64,000 bases of DNA from SM23-73-3 sp965369445 (GTDB taxonomy: Bacteria; Zixibacteria; MSB-5A5; SM1-73): NCBI GenBank assembly GCA_965369445.1, contig CBDUQU010000001.1, positions 4,676 to 68,675 on the forward strand, in the 5' to 3' direction. The notes under the pieces are model-generated. The model did not search any database. It worked only from the letters and a program-made list of their open reading frames with translations, and was not told the DNA's origin. This document shows, piece by piece, positions 43,535 to 51,592 of the stretch (position 1 is the first letter of the stretch; each line of letters opens with the position of its first letter). The translations under genes and the position numbers were made by a program.

Positions 43535-43556
43535 ATCGAATTCAAGTGATTCGCAT

Positions 43557-43591
43557 GTCCGAAAGTCCCCCTGATGGGGGACATTTCGGAC
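43557..43591. terminator. long hairpin between ispF and dedA
   Basis: GTCCGAAAGTCCCCC pairs with GGGGGAC-A-TTTCGGAC (one bulged base) around a short loop. It begins directly after the ispF stop. It has no T-run on the minus strand but may limit read-through. Confidence 0.55.
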
Positions 43592-44074
43592 CTACGGTCG
43601 CTTTTTGTCTACAAGAACCACCGCGTAGGCGGCCATCCCCTCTTTTGCTCCCGCAAATCCCATCCCCTCCGTTGTGGTCGCCTTCACCGAGACACAATCT
43701 ACGTCAATCTCTAAAGCGCCTGCGATGTTTTTTCTCATTCTTGGGATATACCCGGCCAGCTTCGGCTCTTCAGCCACGATGGTCGAATCTATGTTCGTTA
43801 TGCTGGCGTTTTCCTTCTCCGCCAGATCATTTATCATTGACAGGATTTTTAGACTCGAGATGTCTTTGTATCTTTGATCCGTGTCCGAAAAATGCGTTCC
43901 TAAATCGCCCAAGGCCAATGCGCCAAGGATGGCCTCGCCAACCGCGTGAGAGAGAACGTCTGCGTCCGAGTGCCCCAGAAGCCCCTTCTCATGTGGGACT
44001 TTTACTCCCCCCAGGACTAGATCTCTTCCTTCCGTCAACCTGTGGGCATCGTAACCGAATCCAACTCTAAGCAT
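43592..44074 (-). CDS. ispF: 2-C-methyl-D-erythritol 2,4-cyclodiphosphate synthase
   Basis: A 160-residue enzyme of the MEP isoprenoid pathway. GFGYDAHRLTEGRDLVLGG contains the metal-binding D-x-H, LLGHSDADVLSHAV the second metal histidine, and VSVKATTTEGMGFAG the C-terminal nucleotide site. It converts CDP-ME 2-phosphate to MEcPP. It follows ispD by 29 bases, and the pair is a classical neighbour arrangement. Length is normal. Confidence 0.96.
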   Translation of the reverse strand: MLRVGFGYDAHRLTEGRDLVLGGVKVPHEKGLLGHSDADVLSHAVGEAILGALALGDLGTHFSDTDQRYKDISSLKILSMINDLAEKENASITNIDSTIVAEEPKLAGYIPRMRKNIAGALEIDVDCVSVKATTTEGMGFAGAKEGMAAYAVVLVDKKRP

Positions 44075-44103
44075 CTCTTTTTACTCCCAACCGATGGTAT
44101 GCC

Positions 44104-44793
44104 TTATTTCTCATACGTCCGAATGAACTTCTCAGCTATGACCAAATCTTCCGCTGTCGTTATTTTTATGTTCCGGTATTCCCCTTCAACAACCGTGACC
44201 TCCTGTCCTAATCTTTCGACCAGCATGGCGTCATCCGTTCCTACAAAACCCTCCTCGATGGCTTTCTCATATGCATTCAGGATAAATGAGTATTCAAACA
44301 CCTGCGGGGTCTGTACCAACCACAACTTTTTTCGATCGAGCGTGGTCACGACGGAATTCCCTTCAACCCTCTTTATGGTATCCTTCGCTGGAATGGCCAG
44401 AATCACCGCTTTCTTTTCCTCACACAACCTGATCGACTCCGAGATCTTCTGCGGGGAGACAAAGGGCCTGACCCCATCGTGGATGGCCACCACCTTGGTG
44501 CTGTTGGGACACGCTTTCAGGCCAAGGTAAACTGAGTCCTGCCTTTCCTTACCTCCACAGACGATCTTTTTCACCTTTTTGAAACCATATGGGTCCACGA
44601 CGGCCTGCGAGCAGTACCCCAGGTAATCCTCCGGCACGACCAGAACGATTTGATCGATCGTCTCGCATGCCTCGAATCTCTGCACGCAGTGCGCCAGGAT
44701 GGGCTTGTCACCCAGGTTCAGGAATTGCTTGGGCAGCTTCCCCTCGATCCTGGTTCCCTGTCCACCTGCCACTATGACGGCAACTGCGTTCAA
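44104..44793 (-). CDS. ispD: 2-C-methyl-D-erythritol 4-phosphate cytidylyltransferase
   Basis: A 229-residue nucleotidyltransferase of the MEP pathway. VAVIVAGGQGTRIEGKLPKQF is the CTP-binding loop, AIHDGVRPFV and QTPQVFEYS are conserved, and VEGEYRNIKITTAEDLVIAE closes the fold. It makes CDP-methylerythritol, the substrate line leading to the IspF step encoded next. It starts at TTG 44793 behind GGAGG. Confidence 0.96.
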   Translation of the reverse strand: MNAVAVIVAGGQGTRIEGKLPKQFLNLGDKPILAHCVQRFEACETIDQIVLVVPEDYLGYCSQAVVDPYGFKKVKKIVCGGKERQDSVYLGLKACPNSTKVVAIHDGVRPFVSPQKISESIRLCEEKKAVILAIPAKDTIKRVEGNSVVTTLDRKKLWLVQTPQVFEYSFILNAYEKAIEEGFVGTDDAMLVERLGQEVTVVEGEYRNIKITTAEDLVIAEKFIRTYEK

Positions 44794-44812
44794 GACTACC
44801 TCCAGGTCATTC

Positions 44813-44863
44813 GGGTCGGATGTCCTACGGATCCGTTGGAAATCCGACCCCTACAAATCCCTC
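44813..44863. repeat. 51-bp dispersed repeat, copy 2
   Basis: Identical to 42679-42729, with the GGGTCGGA/TCCGACCC palindrome. The two copies flank the dedA-ispF-ispD block as direct repeats. Confidence 0.85.
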
Positions 44864-44872
44864 TAAGATTCT

Positions 44873-44943
44873 ATCCGTTGCATCTGTTTAATCCGTTGAC
44901 CCATCCGTTGCATCCGTTTAATCCGTTGACCCATCCGGTGACC
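44873..44943. repeat. tandem 30-bp repeat made of three ATCCGTT units
   Basis: Two copies of a 30-bp unit (44873-44902 and 44903-44932) differ at one base; each holds three sub-units of about ten bases starting ATCCGTT or ATCTGTT. A partial third copy, ATCCGGTGACC, runs to 44943, just after the queA stop. Confidence 0.85.
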
Positions 44944-44949
44944 AACTTT

Positions 44950-45993
44950 CTAAATAATCACCATCGCATCCCCATAGCTGTAGAACCGATACTTCTCCTT
45001 AACCGCCTCCTGATAAGCTTTGAGAATCAACTCTCTTGAGGCAAGAGCAGAGACTAAAAGGAGCAGGGTCGACCGGGGAAGATGAAAATTGGTTATCAGG
45101 GAATCGACCACCTTGAACTCGTAGGGGGGGTAGATGAACTTCTTTGTCCATCCCGATTGCGGTTCTATCCACTCAGTCTCACCATGCTTCGCTGCGGTCT
45201 CTAATGCTCTCACCGTGGTGGTCCCCACGGCTACGATTCTCCTTCCGCTCCTTTTGATCCGGTTGATCTTCTCAGCCGAGGACTGGTCGATCTTGAAGTG
45301 TTCGGATGCCAGGGTGTGCTCTTCAGGATGCTCCACTCGAACCGGCCTGAAGCTGTCCCAGCCCACGTGAAGGGTTATAGCGATTCTCTCCACACCCTTA
45401 CCTGCGATCTTCTCCAGCAGCTCCGCGGTGAAATGAAGCCCCGCAGTCGGAGCCGCCACCGCTCCGGTTTCCTGGGCGTACACTGTCTGGTAGGTGTTCC
45501 TATCACCTGCTTCCGCTTCTCTCTTTATATACGGGGGGAGCGGTACCTTTCCGATTCTCTCGAGAACCTCGAAGAGGTCTCCGTTGAAATTGACCTTTGC
45601 CAGCCGGCTTCCCGACTCGGTCCGCCCCAATATCTCACAGGCCAGGCCGTCCTGTTCAAAAGCGATCAGGGAACCTTCCGGAACTTTTTTGTGGGGCTTA
45701 ACCAGAACCTCCCAGAGTTTGTCGTCTACTTCCTTCAGAAAGAAGACCTCCACCTTTCGGTCATTCTTCTGATTTATCCCGAAGACCCGGGCGGGAAAAA
45801 CCCTGGTCTGGTTGATAACCAGCCCATCACCCTTCTCCAGATAATCAATCAGCTGATAGAAGAGCTTCTGGTCGATTCTCCCGCTTTTTCTATCCAGGAC
45901 TAAAAGCCGGGAATGATCCCTCTTTTCCGCCGGATACTGCGCAATCAAACTTCTGGGAAGAGGGTAGTCGTAATCTTTCAGCGAAATGCTCAT
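44950..45993 (-). CDS. queA: S-adenosylmethionine:tRNA ribosyltransferase-isomerase
   Basis: A 347-residue QueA, which transfers ribose from AdoMet to 7-aminomethyl-7-deazaguanine in tRNA to form epoxyqueuosine. DYDYPLPRSLIAQYPAEKRD, PPYIKREAEAGDRNTYQTVY, AVAAPTAGLHFT, LHVGWDSFRPV and NFHLPRSTLLLLVSA are its conserved blocks. QueH, the next enzyme of the pathway, is encoded two genes upstream. Its ATG overlaps the DUF2905 stop by four bases. Confidence 0.96.
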   Translation of the reverse strand: MSISLKDYDYPLPRSLIAQYPAEKRDHSRLLVLDRKSGRIDQKLFYQLIDYLEKGDGLVINQTRVFPARVFGINQKNDRKVEVFFLKEVDDKLWEVLVKPHKKVPEGSLIAFEQDGLACEILGRTESGSRLAKVNFNGDLFEVLERIGKVPLPPYIKREAEAGDRNTYQTVYAQETGAVAAPTAGLHFTAELLEKIAGKGVERIAITLHVGWDSFRPVRVEHPEEHTLASEHFKIDQSSAEKINRIKRSGRRIVAVGTTTVRALETAAKHGETEWIEPQSGWTKKFIYPPYEFKVVDSLITNFHLPRSTLLLLVSALASRELILKAYQEAVKEKYRFYSYGDAMVII

Positions 45994-46217
45994 TTCTTAG
46001 ACCAGAGGAAAACTGCCGAGAGCAGAAGTGAAAGGATGATGCTGGTAATGATACAGGTAACCACGGGGAAATGGAATTCGAAATTCTTCTTCTCGATATA
46101 TATGTCTCCTGGCAGCTTTCCGAGCACGCCTGCTTTGCCAAGAACAAAGACGATCACGCCGACTAAGATCAGGAAAACTCCAACAGCGATTAGAATCTTG
46201 ACAAAGGTATCGAACAT
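45990..46217 (-). CDS. DUF2905 family small membrane protein
   Basis: A 75-residue protein with two hydrophobic segments flanking the motif GVLGKLPGDIYIEKKNFEFHFPV, diagnostic of DUF2905. I start at ATG 46217 by family length; an ATG at 46277 in the same frame has similar support because neither has a clear ribosome site. DUF2905 genes often sit beside ruvB and queA, as here. No function is known. It overlaps queA by four bases. Confidence 0.85.
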   Translation of the reverse strand: MFDTFVKILIAVGVFLILVGVIVFVLGKAGVLGKLPGDIYIEKKNFEFHFPVVTCIITSIILSLLLSAVFLWSKK

Positions 46218-46293
46218 GGTCGTTGTTCGCAGGTTTGTTTCGGAAAGGTTGATCTGTATCGGATCACAGGCAACTGACATTCTCAGACTTTTT

Positions 46294-46839
46294 TCACTTT
46301 TCCACTTTGGCTTTGCGCAGGTACCGCTCCTTTTCGCTGAAGATGCAGCCGCAGTATTTTTGACTGTAAAGCTCCATACTTTTGGCTTCGTCCTTTCCCT
46401 CGTAGAAGCCCGGCCGGAAATCGTCATAGAAGAATTTGATCCCTAGATCTCCCCCGATCTTCTCGCCTATCCGTTTTATCAATTCATGCTTCTGATGGGG
46501 ACTGATCAAAAGCGTGGTGGTGAAGGCATCGAAGTTCTGCTCCTTGGCATAGCTGGCGGCTTTTATCAGCCTGATGGTATAGCAGAATCGACAGCGATTC
46601 TCCACATCCTGGATCGCCACCTTCAGGAACTTTTCCAGATCATACGAATCGTTATAAAAAACCGGAAAGGATTTTTTCTGCTCCAGCGATTTTAGCGCAT
46701 CCAGTCTCTTCTGGTATTCGGTGAATGGATGGATATTGGGGTTGTACCAATACCCGAATACCTGATGCCCGTTCACCGAGAGCATTTTGAAGGGATGGAT
46801 GGCGCAATTGGCACAGCAGACGTGCAGTAGAATCCTCAT
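46294..46839 (-). CDS. queH: epoxyqueuosine reductase QueH
   Basis: A 181-residue DUF208 protein that reduces epoxyqueuosine to queuosine in tRNA, replacing QueG. The start at ATG 46839 gives MRILLHVCCANCAI, the paired-cysteine motif; further iron-sulfur or metal ligands are in ENRCRFCYTIRL and KYCGCIFSEKERY. FTTTLLISPHQKHELI is conserved. A longer frame upstream adds poorly conserved residues. It belongs to the ruvB-queH-DUF2905-queA run. Confidence 0.9.
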   Translation of the reverse strand: MRILLHVCCANCAIHPFKMLSVNGHQVFGYWYNPNIHPFTEYQKRLDALKSLEQKKSFPVFYNDSYDLEKFLKVAIQDVENRCRFCYTIRLIKAASYAKEQNFDAFTTTLLISPHQKHELIKRIGEKIGGDLGIKFFYDDFRPGFYEGKDEAKSMELYSQKYCGCIFSEKERYLRKAKVEK

Positions 46840-46915
46840 CCTCCCCACCTCCCACAAGTCCGCCGTCGGTTGTCCGCCGTCCGCCACTGTCTTGATTTAC
46901 CTTCTGAAATCCGAG

Positions 46916-47935
46916 TCATAATAGGCTTTCCTGTGCCCCTTTCTCCCTGGTTATGCCCAAATGCTTGTATGCCAGCTCGGTGGCGGTTCTGCCCCGCGGG
47001 GTGCGATTCAAGAGACCCTCCTGAATCAGGAACGGCTCGTATACCTCCTCGATGGTCTCCCCCTCCTCACCTACGGCCACCGCCAGGGTGTTTATCCCCA
47101 CCGGGCCGCCCTTGAACTTATGGATGATTACCTCCATTATCTTCTTGTCCATGTCGTCTAAGCCCAGTTCGTCCACGTCCAGCATCAGCAAGGCGTCGTG
47201 GGCAACCTGCCGGTCTATCTTTCCCTTCGCCTTGACCTGGGCATAGTCTCTCACCCGGCGAAGAATTCGGTTGGCCACCCGGGGAGTGCCCCTGGATCTA
47301 TTGGCGATCTCCCGGGCTCCCTCCTTGTCGATGCTGACTTCTAATATCTTGGCCGATCTCAGAACGATCTTATACAGGTCCTCCGGCTGATAGAAATCCA
47401 GCCTCCCCACCACCCCGAATCTTGAGCGCAAAGGTGAGGTCAAAAGACCGGCCCTGGTGGTGGCTCCTACCAGGGTGAAGGGCTGCAGGTCGATTTTCAC
47501 CGAGCGGGCAGATGGACCCTTCTCTATCATGATATCTATCTTGAAGTCCTCCATGGCCGGATAGAGGTACTCCTCCACCACGTGGTTGAGCCGGTGAATC
47601 TCGTCAATGAACAAAACCTCCTTCTCACCTAAGTTGGTCAGAAGCCCGGCTAAGTCTGCCGGCCGATCCATCACCGGGCCGGAGGTAGACTTGATATTTG
47701 CATCCATCTCCCTGGCGATTATGTGGGCCAGCGTGGTCTTTCCCAACCCGGGAGGACCGCAAAATAAGACGTGATCCAAAGGCTCGCCTCTTTTCCTTGC
47801 TGCCTGGATGAAGATGCTCAGGTTCTCCTTGACCTTCTCCTGACCCACGAACTCGTCGAATTTCGTGGGTCTTAAGGTGACATCATATTCGAATTCATCT
47901 TCCAGCCTGTCCGGAACCGTGACCCTCTGTGGCAA
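46916..47935 (-). CDS. ruvB: Holliday junction branch-migration helicase subunit RuvB
   Basis: A 339-residue AAA+ motor. LRPTKFDEFVGQEKVKENL, FCGPPGLGKTTLAHII (Walker A), LFIDEIHRLNHVVEEYLY (Walker B), VGATTRAGLLTSPLRSRFG and the C-terminal winged helix (NRTPRGRTATELAYKHLG) are complete. I prefer TTG 47935, six bases after GGAGAGG, over TTG 47941 which touches it. RuvB hexamers drive DNA through RuvA at Holliday junctions. Confidence 0.96.
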   Translation of the reverse strand: MPQRVTVPDRLEDEFEYDVTLRPTKFDEFVGQEKVKENLSIFIQAARKRGEPLDHVLFCGPPGLGKTTLAHIIAREMDANIKSTSGPVMDRPADLAGLLTNLGEKEVLFIDEIHRLNHVVEEYLYPAMEDFKIDIMIEKGPSARSVKIDLQPFTLVGATTRAGLLTSPLRSRFGVVGRLDFYQPEDLYKIVLRSAKILEVSIDKEGAREIANRSRGTPRVANRILRRVRDYAQVKAKGKIDRQVAHDALLMLDVDELGLDDMDKKIMEVIIHKFKGGPVGINTLAVAVGEEGETIEEVYEPFLIQEGLLNRTPRGRTATELAYKHLGITREKGAQESLL

Positions 47936-48048
47936 TGTCAACCTCTCCGTTTGTCAATCTAACTACGTTGAAGCTTTCCTCTCCGACAATTTCTTTTCAT
48001 CGTCCCGCAGCGCAAATCAAAAAAAAGATGTCGCCTCATCACTTCCTT

Positions 48049-48651
48049 TCACTTGGCATATTTCAACACCCTTTTTATCAACTCCTCCACAGGCAAAGTT
48101 TCCTTCGTCTCTTCAGTTACCTTGTCCAGCGCCCTCCTGGCATCAACTTTGGTGTAGCCGAGTGAGATCAGGGCCAAAGCTGCCTCGTCCACCGCCGGAG
48201 TTAATATGGCCTCTTCTTCCCTCAGATCCTTTCTCTCACCTAAATCCACCTTGCTCAGTTTCTCCTTTAATTCCACGATCAACCGTTGGGCCTTTTTCTT
48301 GCCTACACCGGAGATGGCGGTCAAAACATCTAAATCCTCCTGAAGAACAGATCTCTGAAACTCTTGCACTGAAATGCAGGAAAGAATGCTTAAAGCCATT
48401 CTCGGTCCTACTCCATTCACCCCGATCAATAACTCAAAAAGTTCTTTTTCCGGCTTGGTGGAGAACCCATAAAGCTTAAGCTCATCCTCCCGCACGTGTT
48501 GATAGGTCAGAATCTTAACCATCTGGCCAGTCTCAACTAAACTACCGTAAGTTGAGACCGGGATGTTTACCGCGTACCCCACCCCGTTAACCTCCAAGAT
48601 CAAGAGGGTAGGGTTTTTCTCAATTAGTTTCCCTTCCAGATAGGCGATCAA
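48049..48651 (-). CDS. ruvA: Holliday junction DNA-binding subunit RuvA
   Basis: A 200-residue RuvA: N-terminal OB fold (IAYLEGKLIEKNPTLLILEVN), two helix-hairpin-helix motifs (LIGVNGVGPRMALSILSC and LTAISGVGKKKAQRLIVELK), and a C-terminal domain that binds RuvB (EAALALISLGYTKVDARRAL). It starts at TTG 48651 behind AAGGA. A 32-bp perfect palindrome lies 80 bases upstream. Confidence 0.96.
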   Translation of the reverse strand: MIAYLEGKLIEKNPTLLILEVNGVGYAVNIPVSTYGSLVETGQMVKILTYQHVREDELKLYGFSTKPEKELFELLIGVNGVGPRMALSILSCISVQEFQRSVLQEDLDVLTAISGVGKKKAQRLIVELKEKLSKVDLGERKDLREEEAILTPAVDEAALALISLGYTKVDARRALDKVTEETKETLPVEELIKRVLKYAK

Positions 48652-48730
48652 TTTTCTGTCCTTAAATATCTTCTTTTCGTTTCAGAATTCCAAGATTAAG
48701 CAATTCAAACTGAAAAATTGATTTTTTGCT

Positions 48731-48762
48731 TACCAGAACCTAACTTAAGTTAGGTTCTGGTA
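48731..48762. promoter_or_regulatory. 32-bp perfect palindrome upstream of ruvA
   Basis: Arms of 16 bases (TACCAGAACCTAACTT and its complement) meet without a loop. No T-tract follows on the minus strand, so it is not an ordinary terminator. Its place 80 bases before the ruvA start suggests an operator for a dimeric regulator or an mRNA structure. It differs from the LexA sites I know. Confidence 0.6.
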
Positions 48763-48874
48763 CTACAACTTTAGGTTCTTCTCCAATTCAGTTGTCCGAA
48801 TTTGGATCCATAGGACTAAAATTCTTTATAAGGAAAAGGTTCTTTTCGACTTAATGAAACTGACATCTCAAAGA

Positions 48875-48930
48875 CCTCACCCCCTATCCCCCTCTCCATA
48901 AAATGGAGAGGGGGAACAAAGGGGGAGAGG
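48875..48930. repeat. nested hairpin repeat (CCTCACCCCC / GGGGGAGAGG type)
   Basis: Outer CCTCACCCCC pairs imperfectly with GGGGGAGAGG, inner CCCCCTCTCCAT pairs with ATGGAGAGGGGG. It belongs to the family at 11132, 52779 and 61455. Confidence 0.75.
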
Positions 48931-49127
48931 TAAAAGAAAGCCTGTGGTTTTTTTAGTGGAAATAATATGACCTTGTGCATTAGCAACTCTTTTGGAGAAG
49001 ACCTAAATTTTATAAACCGTTCAATGATAGCCACTTATTTAGACACAAGTCAAAAAATCAGAAGAGTGTTGTCGCTACCGAATTCAAGATTTGACGTTTA
49101 ACGGTTTTTGACCAAGCATAAAACATA

Positions 49128-49652
49128 TCAATCAGCAGACACTCTGGTAGACATTATGTAATTACGTCTGATTCTCTGAGCATGACACAAGGCTACGGCC
49201 AGAGCGTCCGCGGCATCCAGCGGCTGGGGCAGCTCTTTCAATCTTAAGAGCTTCTTCACCATGAACTGCACCTGGAACTTGGATGCATTTCCGGTACCCA
49301 CGACGGCGGACTTAACCTCCTTGGGAGAATACTCACCTATGGGAAGGCCGGATTTGGAAGCGGCCAGAATGGCCACGCCCCGCGCCTGTCCCATTATCAA
49401 TGCCGACCTTGCATTCTTGCTGTAGAAGGCCTGCTCGATGGCAAACTGTTGGGGGCAATGGTCCTCTATTACTTTGAGCAGCCCTTCGAAAATCTCCTTT
49501 AGCTTCTCCGGGAGCGTGCTGTGAGTACCAGGCTCGATGACCCCGCTTTCTATCAGGTCATTCTTGTCGCCATTCGAATTTATCAAACCGTACCCGGTGA
49601 CTTTGCTGCCCGGATCCACGCCCAAGATTGTCACTCCGTCTTCTCTTCTCAT
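49128..49652 (-). CDS. ruvC: Holliday junction resolvase RuvC
   Basis: A 174-residue endonuclease. TILGVDPGSKVTGYGLI holds the first catalytic aspartate, AIEQAFYSKNARSALIMGQARG the catalytic glutamate, and LDAADALAVALCHA the last acidic pair. It cuts junctions held by RuvAB. It is 37 bases after yebC and about 480 bases before ruvA, so the usual ruvCAB order is kept but with a repeat- and palindrome-bearing spacer. Confidence 0.96.
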   Translation of the reverse strand: MRREDGVTILGVDPGSKVTGYGLINSNGDKNDLIESGVIEPGTHSTLPEKLKEIFEGLLKVIEDHCPQQFAIEQAFYSKNARSALIMGQARGVAILAASKSGLPIGEYSPKEVKSAVVGTGNASKFQVQFMVKKLLRLKELPQPLDAADALAVALCHAQRIRRNYIMSTRVSAD

Positions 49653-49689
49653 TCTTCCTGTCGACTGAGAACTGCCAACTTCAAACTGA

Positions 49690-50439
49690 CTACGCGCTCA
49701 TCTGCTCCATTATCTCGATGGCGATATCGAAGTTGGCATACACCTTCTGCACGTCGTCGTGATCCTCCAGTTCCTCCATCAGCTTGAGCATCTGCTCTGC
49801 CTGTCTGCCTTCCAGTTTGATGGTGGTCTGGGGGATCATGGTCAACTCCGCCTGGTTCATGGGTATGTTCTTTCCATCCAATGCTTTCCTGACTGCATCG
49901 AATTTCTCGAAGGGGGTTACCACCTCGAAGTAATCTTCCTCGGACGACATGTCGGAAGCGCCCGCCTCCAGCGCTATCTCCAACAGTTGATCTTCGTCCA
50001 CCTTTCCCCTGTCCACCTGAATGACGCCTCTCCTCTCGAACATCCACCCCACGCATCCCACCTCTCCTAAGTTCCCCCCGTGTCTGGCGAAGATGTTCCT
50101 GACGTCGGAGACGGCGCGGTTCTTGTTGTCAGTCAAGGTCTCCACCAATACCGCCACACCGCCGGGACCGTAACCCTCGTAACTGACCTGGTCGTAGGAT
50201 ACACCGGGAAGTTCGCCGGTTCCCTTCTTTATGGCCTTCTCGATGTTCGTTGCCGGCATGTTTGCCGCCTTGGCGGCCTGAACGGCGCTTCTCAGGCGGG
50301 CATTCGCGTCGCGATCTCCTCCTCCTTCTCTCGCGGCCACGGTAAGCTCCTTGATCAGCTTGGTGAATATCTTACCCCGCGCCGCGTCTGCCTTGCCTTT
50401 CTTACGTTTTATCGTGCTCCATTTAGAGTGTCCGGACAT
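49690..50439 (-). CDS. yebC: YebC/TACO1-family translation-related factor
   Basis: A 249-residue YebC family protein: MSGHSKWSTIKRKKGKADAA start, GYGPGGVAVLVETLTDNKNR, GNLGEVGCVGWMFERRGV and a C-terminal ferredoxin-like part ending EDHDDVQKVYANFDI. Older annotation calls it a transcriptional regulator; members have since been linked to easing translation of proline-rich stretches. GGAGGTCAG precedes ATG. It opens the ruv gene run. Confidence 0.95.
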   Translation of the reverse strand: MSGHSKWSTIKRKKGKADAARGKIFTKLIKELTVAAREGGGDRDANARLRSAVQAAKAANMPATNIEKAIKKGTGELPGVSYDQVSYEGYGPGGVAVLVETLTDNKNRAVSDVRNIFARHGGNLGEVGCVGWMFERRGVIQVDRGKVDEDQLLEIALEAGASDMSSEEDYFEVVTPFEKFDAVRKALDGKNIPMNQAELTMIPQTTIKLEGRQAEQMLKLMEELEDHDDVQKVYANFDIAIEIMEQMSA

Positions 50440-50708
50440 ACTGACCTCCTCATCTCTTCTGAGTTTTCTTCTCTTAGCATCCCATCAGCCCCCTCTCTTT
50501 TCACTCAAAACCGAATCCGCCTGAAGAGGGCGACTCACAGCAGCGGACTGGTTTGTTCGTCCATTAAGTTAATACGCTCTCCGGCAAAAGGCAACACAAA
50601 TCTAATCGCCTAAAAGTCGCTTGCTTGCGGGAGATTGGCATATCAGGAGGGAATATCGAGAAAACAGGTCACTCTACCAAGCAAAGCCAGAAGACAGTTG
50701 TACAAGTA

Positions 50709-50736
50709 TTGACAAATTGGGTTTTTTACCTGATAT
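50709..50736 (+). promoter_or_regulatory. possible sigma-70 promoter for the LolA-like operon
   Basis: TTGACA at 50709-50714, a 16-base spacer and TGATAT at 50731-50736. The -35 box is perfect, the -10 box weak. It lies 80 bases before the LolA-like start. Confidence 0.45.
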
Positions 50737-50815
50737 TCAAGAGACCGGGTCGTAAGATCGAAAGTTGAAACAACTTAATCAGCAAGAGAAGTATTATGAT
50801 ATGGAGGAAGGCCAA

Positions 50816-51592
50816 ATGAAATCAAAAACCTATATCATTTTCGCCCTTTTGTTTGGATGCTTATGCGCACAGACTGCATCCGCCCAGACCGACATAATTA
50901 CTGCAGACTCCATCATCCACAGGGTTACCCGGACCATGAATCCGGCGCAATCTGAGGGCAAGATGCAGATGACCATAATGACCACCTCTAAAAAGACGCG
51001 CACGTTCGTTTATCTGACATACTCCAAGAATCACGGCGAGAAAACGCTGATGAAGTACTTGGAGCCCAGCCGGGTAAAGGGGCAGGCGATTCTGATGCTG
51101 AACAATGCGGACGATATCTGGGTCTACTTCCCCCGCACGCGCAGGGTAAGGAAGCTGGCCACTCACGCCAAGAAGCAGAAGATGGAGGGGAGCGACTTCT
51201 CCTACGAAGACATGGGAGCGGGAGATGCCTTCATCGAGGAGTTTAACTCCCGCCTTGTGGGGGAAGAGAAAAAGGAGGGACGGCGCTGCTATAAGCTTGA
51301 GCTGAAGCGCAAGCCAAAAAGCACCTCCGGTTATTCGAGACTGCTGATGTGGGTGGATAAGGAGAACTTCGTCCCGCTGGTAATGGATTACTATCACGAT
51401 GACGATTCCACCCTGTTGGAGAAAGAGCTGGTGCTGAGCGACATCAAGTCAATCGACGGAATACCAACACCCATGCGGATGGTGATGTTCAACAAACTGG
51501 ATAGAACCCAAACCAGCATGGAGTTTCTTGAGGTAACCTACGACGTGGATTTAGAGGACGATCTCTTCTCAGAAAGGGGAATGAAGAAATGA
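50816..51592 (+). CDS. outer-membrane lipoprotein-sorting (LolA-like) protein
   Basis: A 258-residue periplasmic protein. ATG 50816 follows GGAGGAAGG. Signal peptide KSKTYIIFALLFGCLCAQTAS. The mature part has the LolA-like half-barrel pattern of the outer membrane lipoprotein-sorting family: RTMNPAQSEGKMQMTIMTT, YLEPSRVKGQAILML, DIWVYFPRTRRVRKLA and SDFSYEDMG. Such proteins carry lipids or lipoproteins between membranes and are often encoded beside RND/MMPL exporters, as here. It overlaps the barrel gene by four bases. Confidence 0.88.
   Translation: MKSKTYIIFALLFGCLCAQTASAQTDIITADSIIHRVTRTMNPAQSEGKMQMTIMTTSKKTRTFVYLTYSKNHGEKTLMKYLEPSRVKGQAILMLNNADDIWVYFPRTRRVRKLATHAKKQKMEGSDFSYEDMGAGDAFIEEFNSRLVGEEKKEGRRCYKLELKRKPKSTSGYSRLLMWVDKENFVPLVMDYYHDDDSTLLEKELVLSDIKSIDGIPTPMRMVMFNKLDRTQTSMEFLEVTYDVDLEDDLFSERGMKK

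Noticed and set aside
44873..44943. CRISPR-like array
   Set aside because: Units are about ten and thirty bases with no unique spacers and no cas genes nearby; it is a simple tandem repeat.
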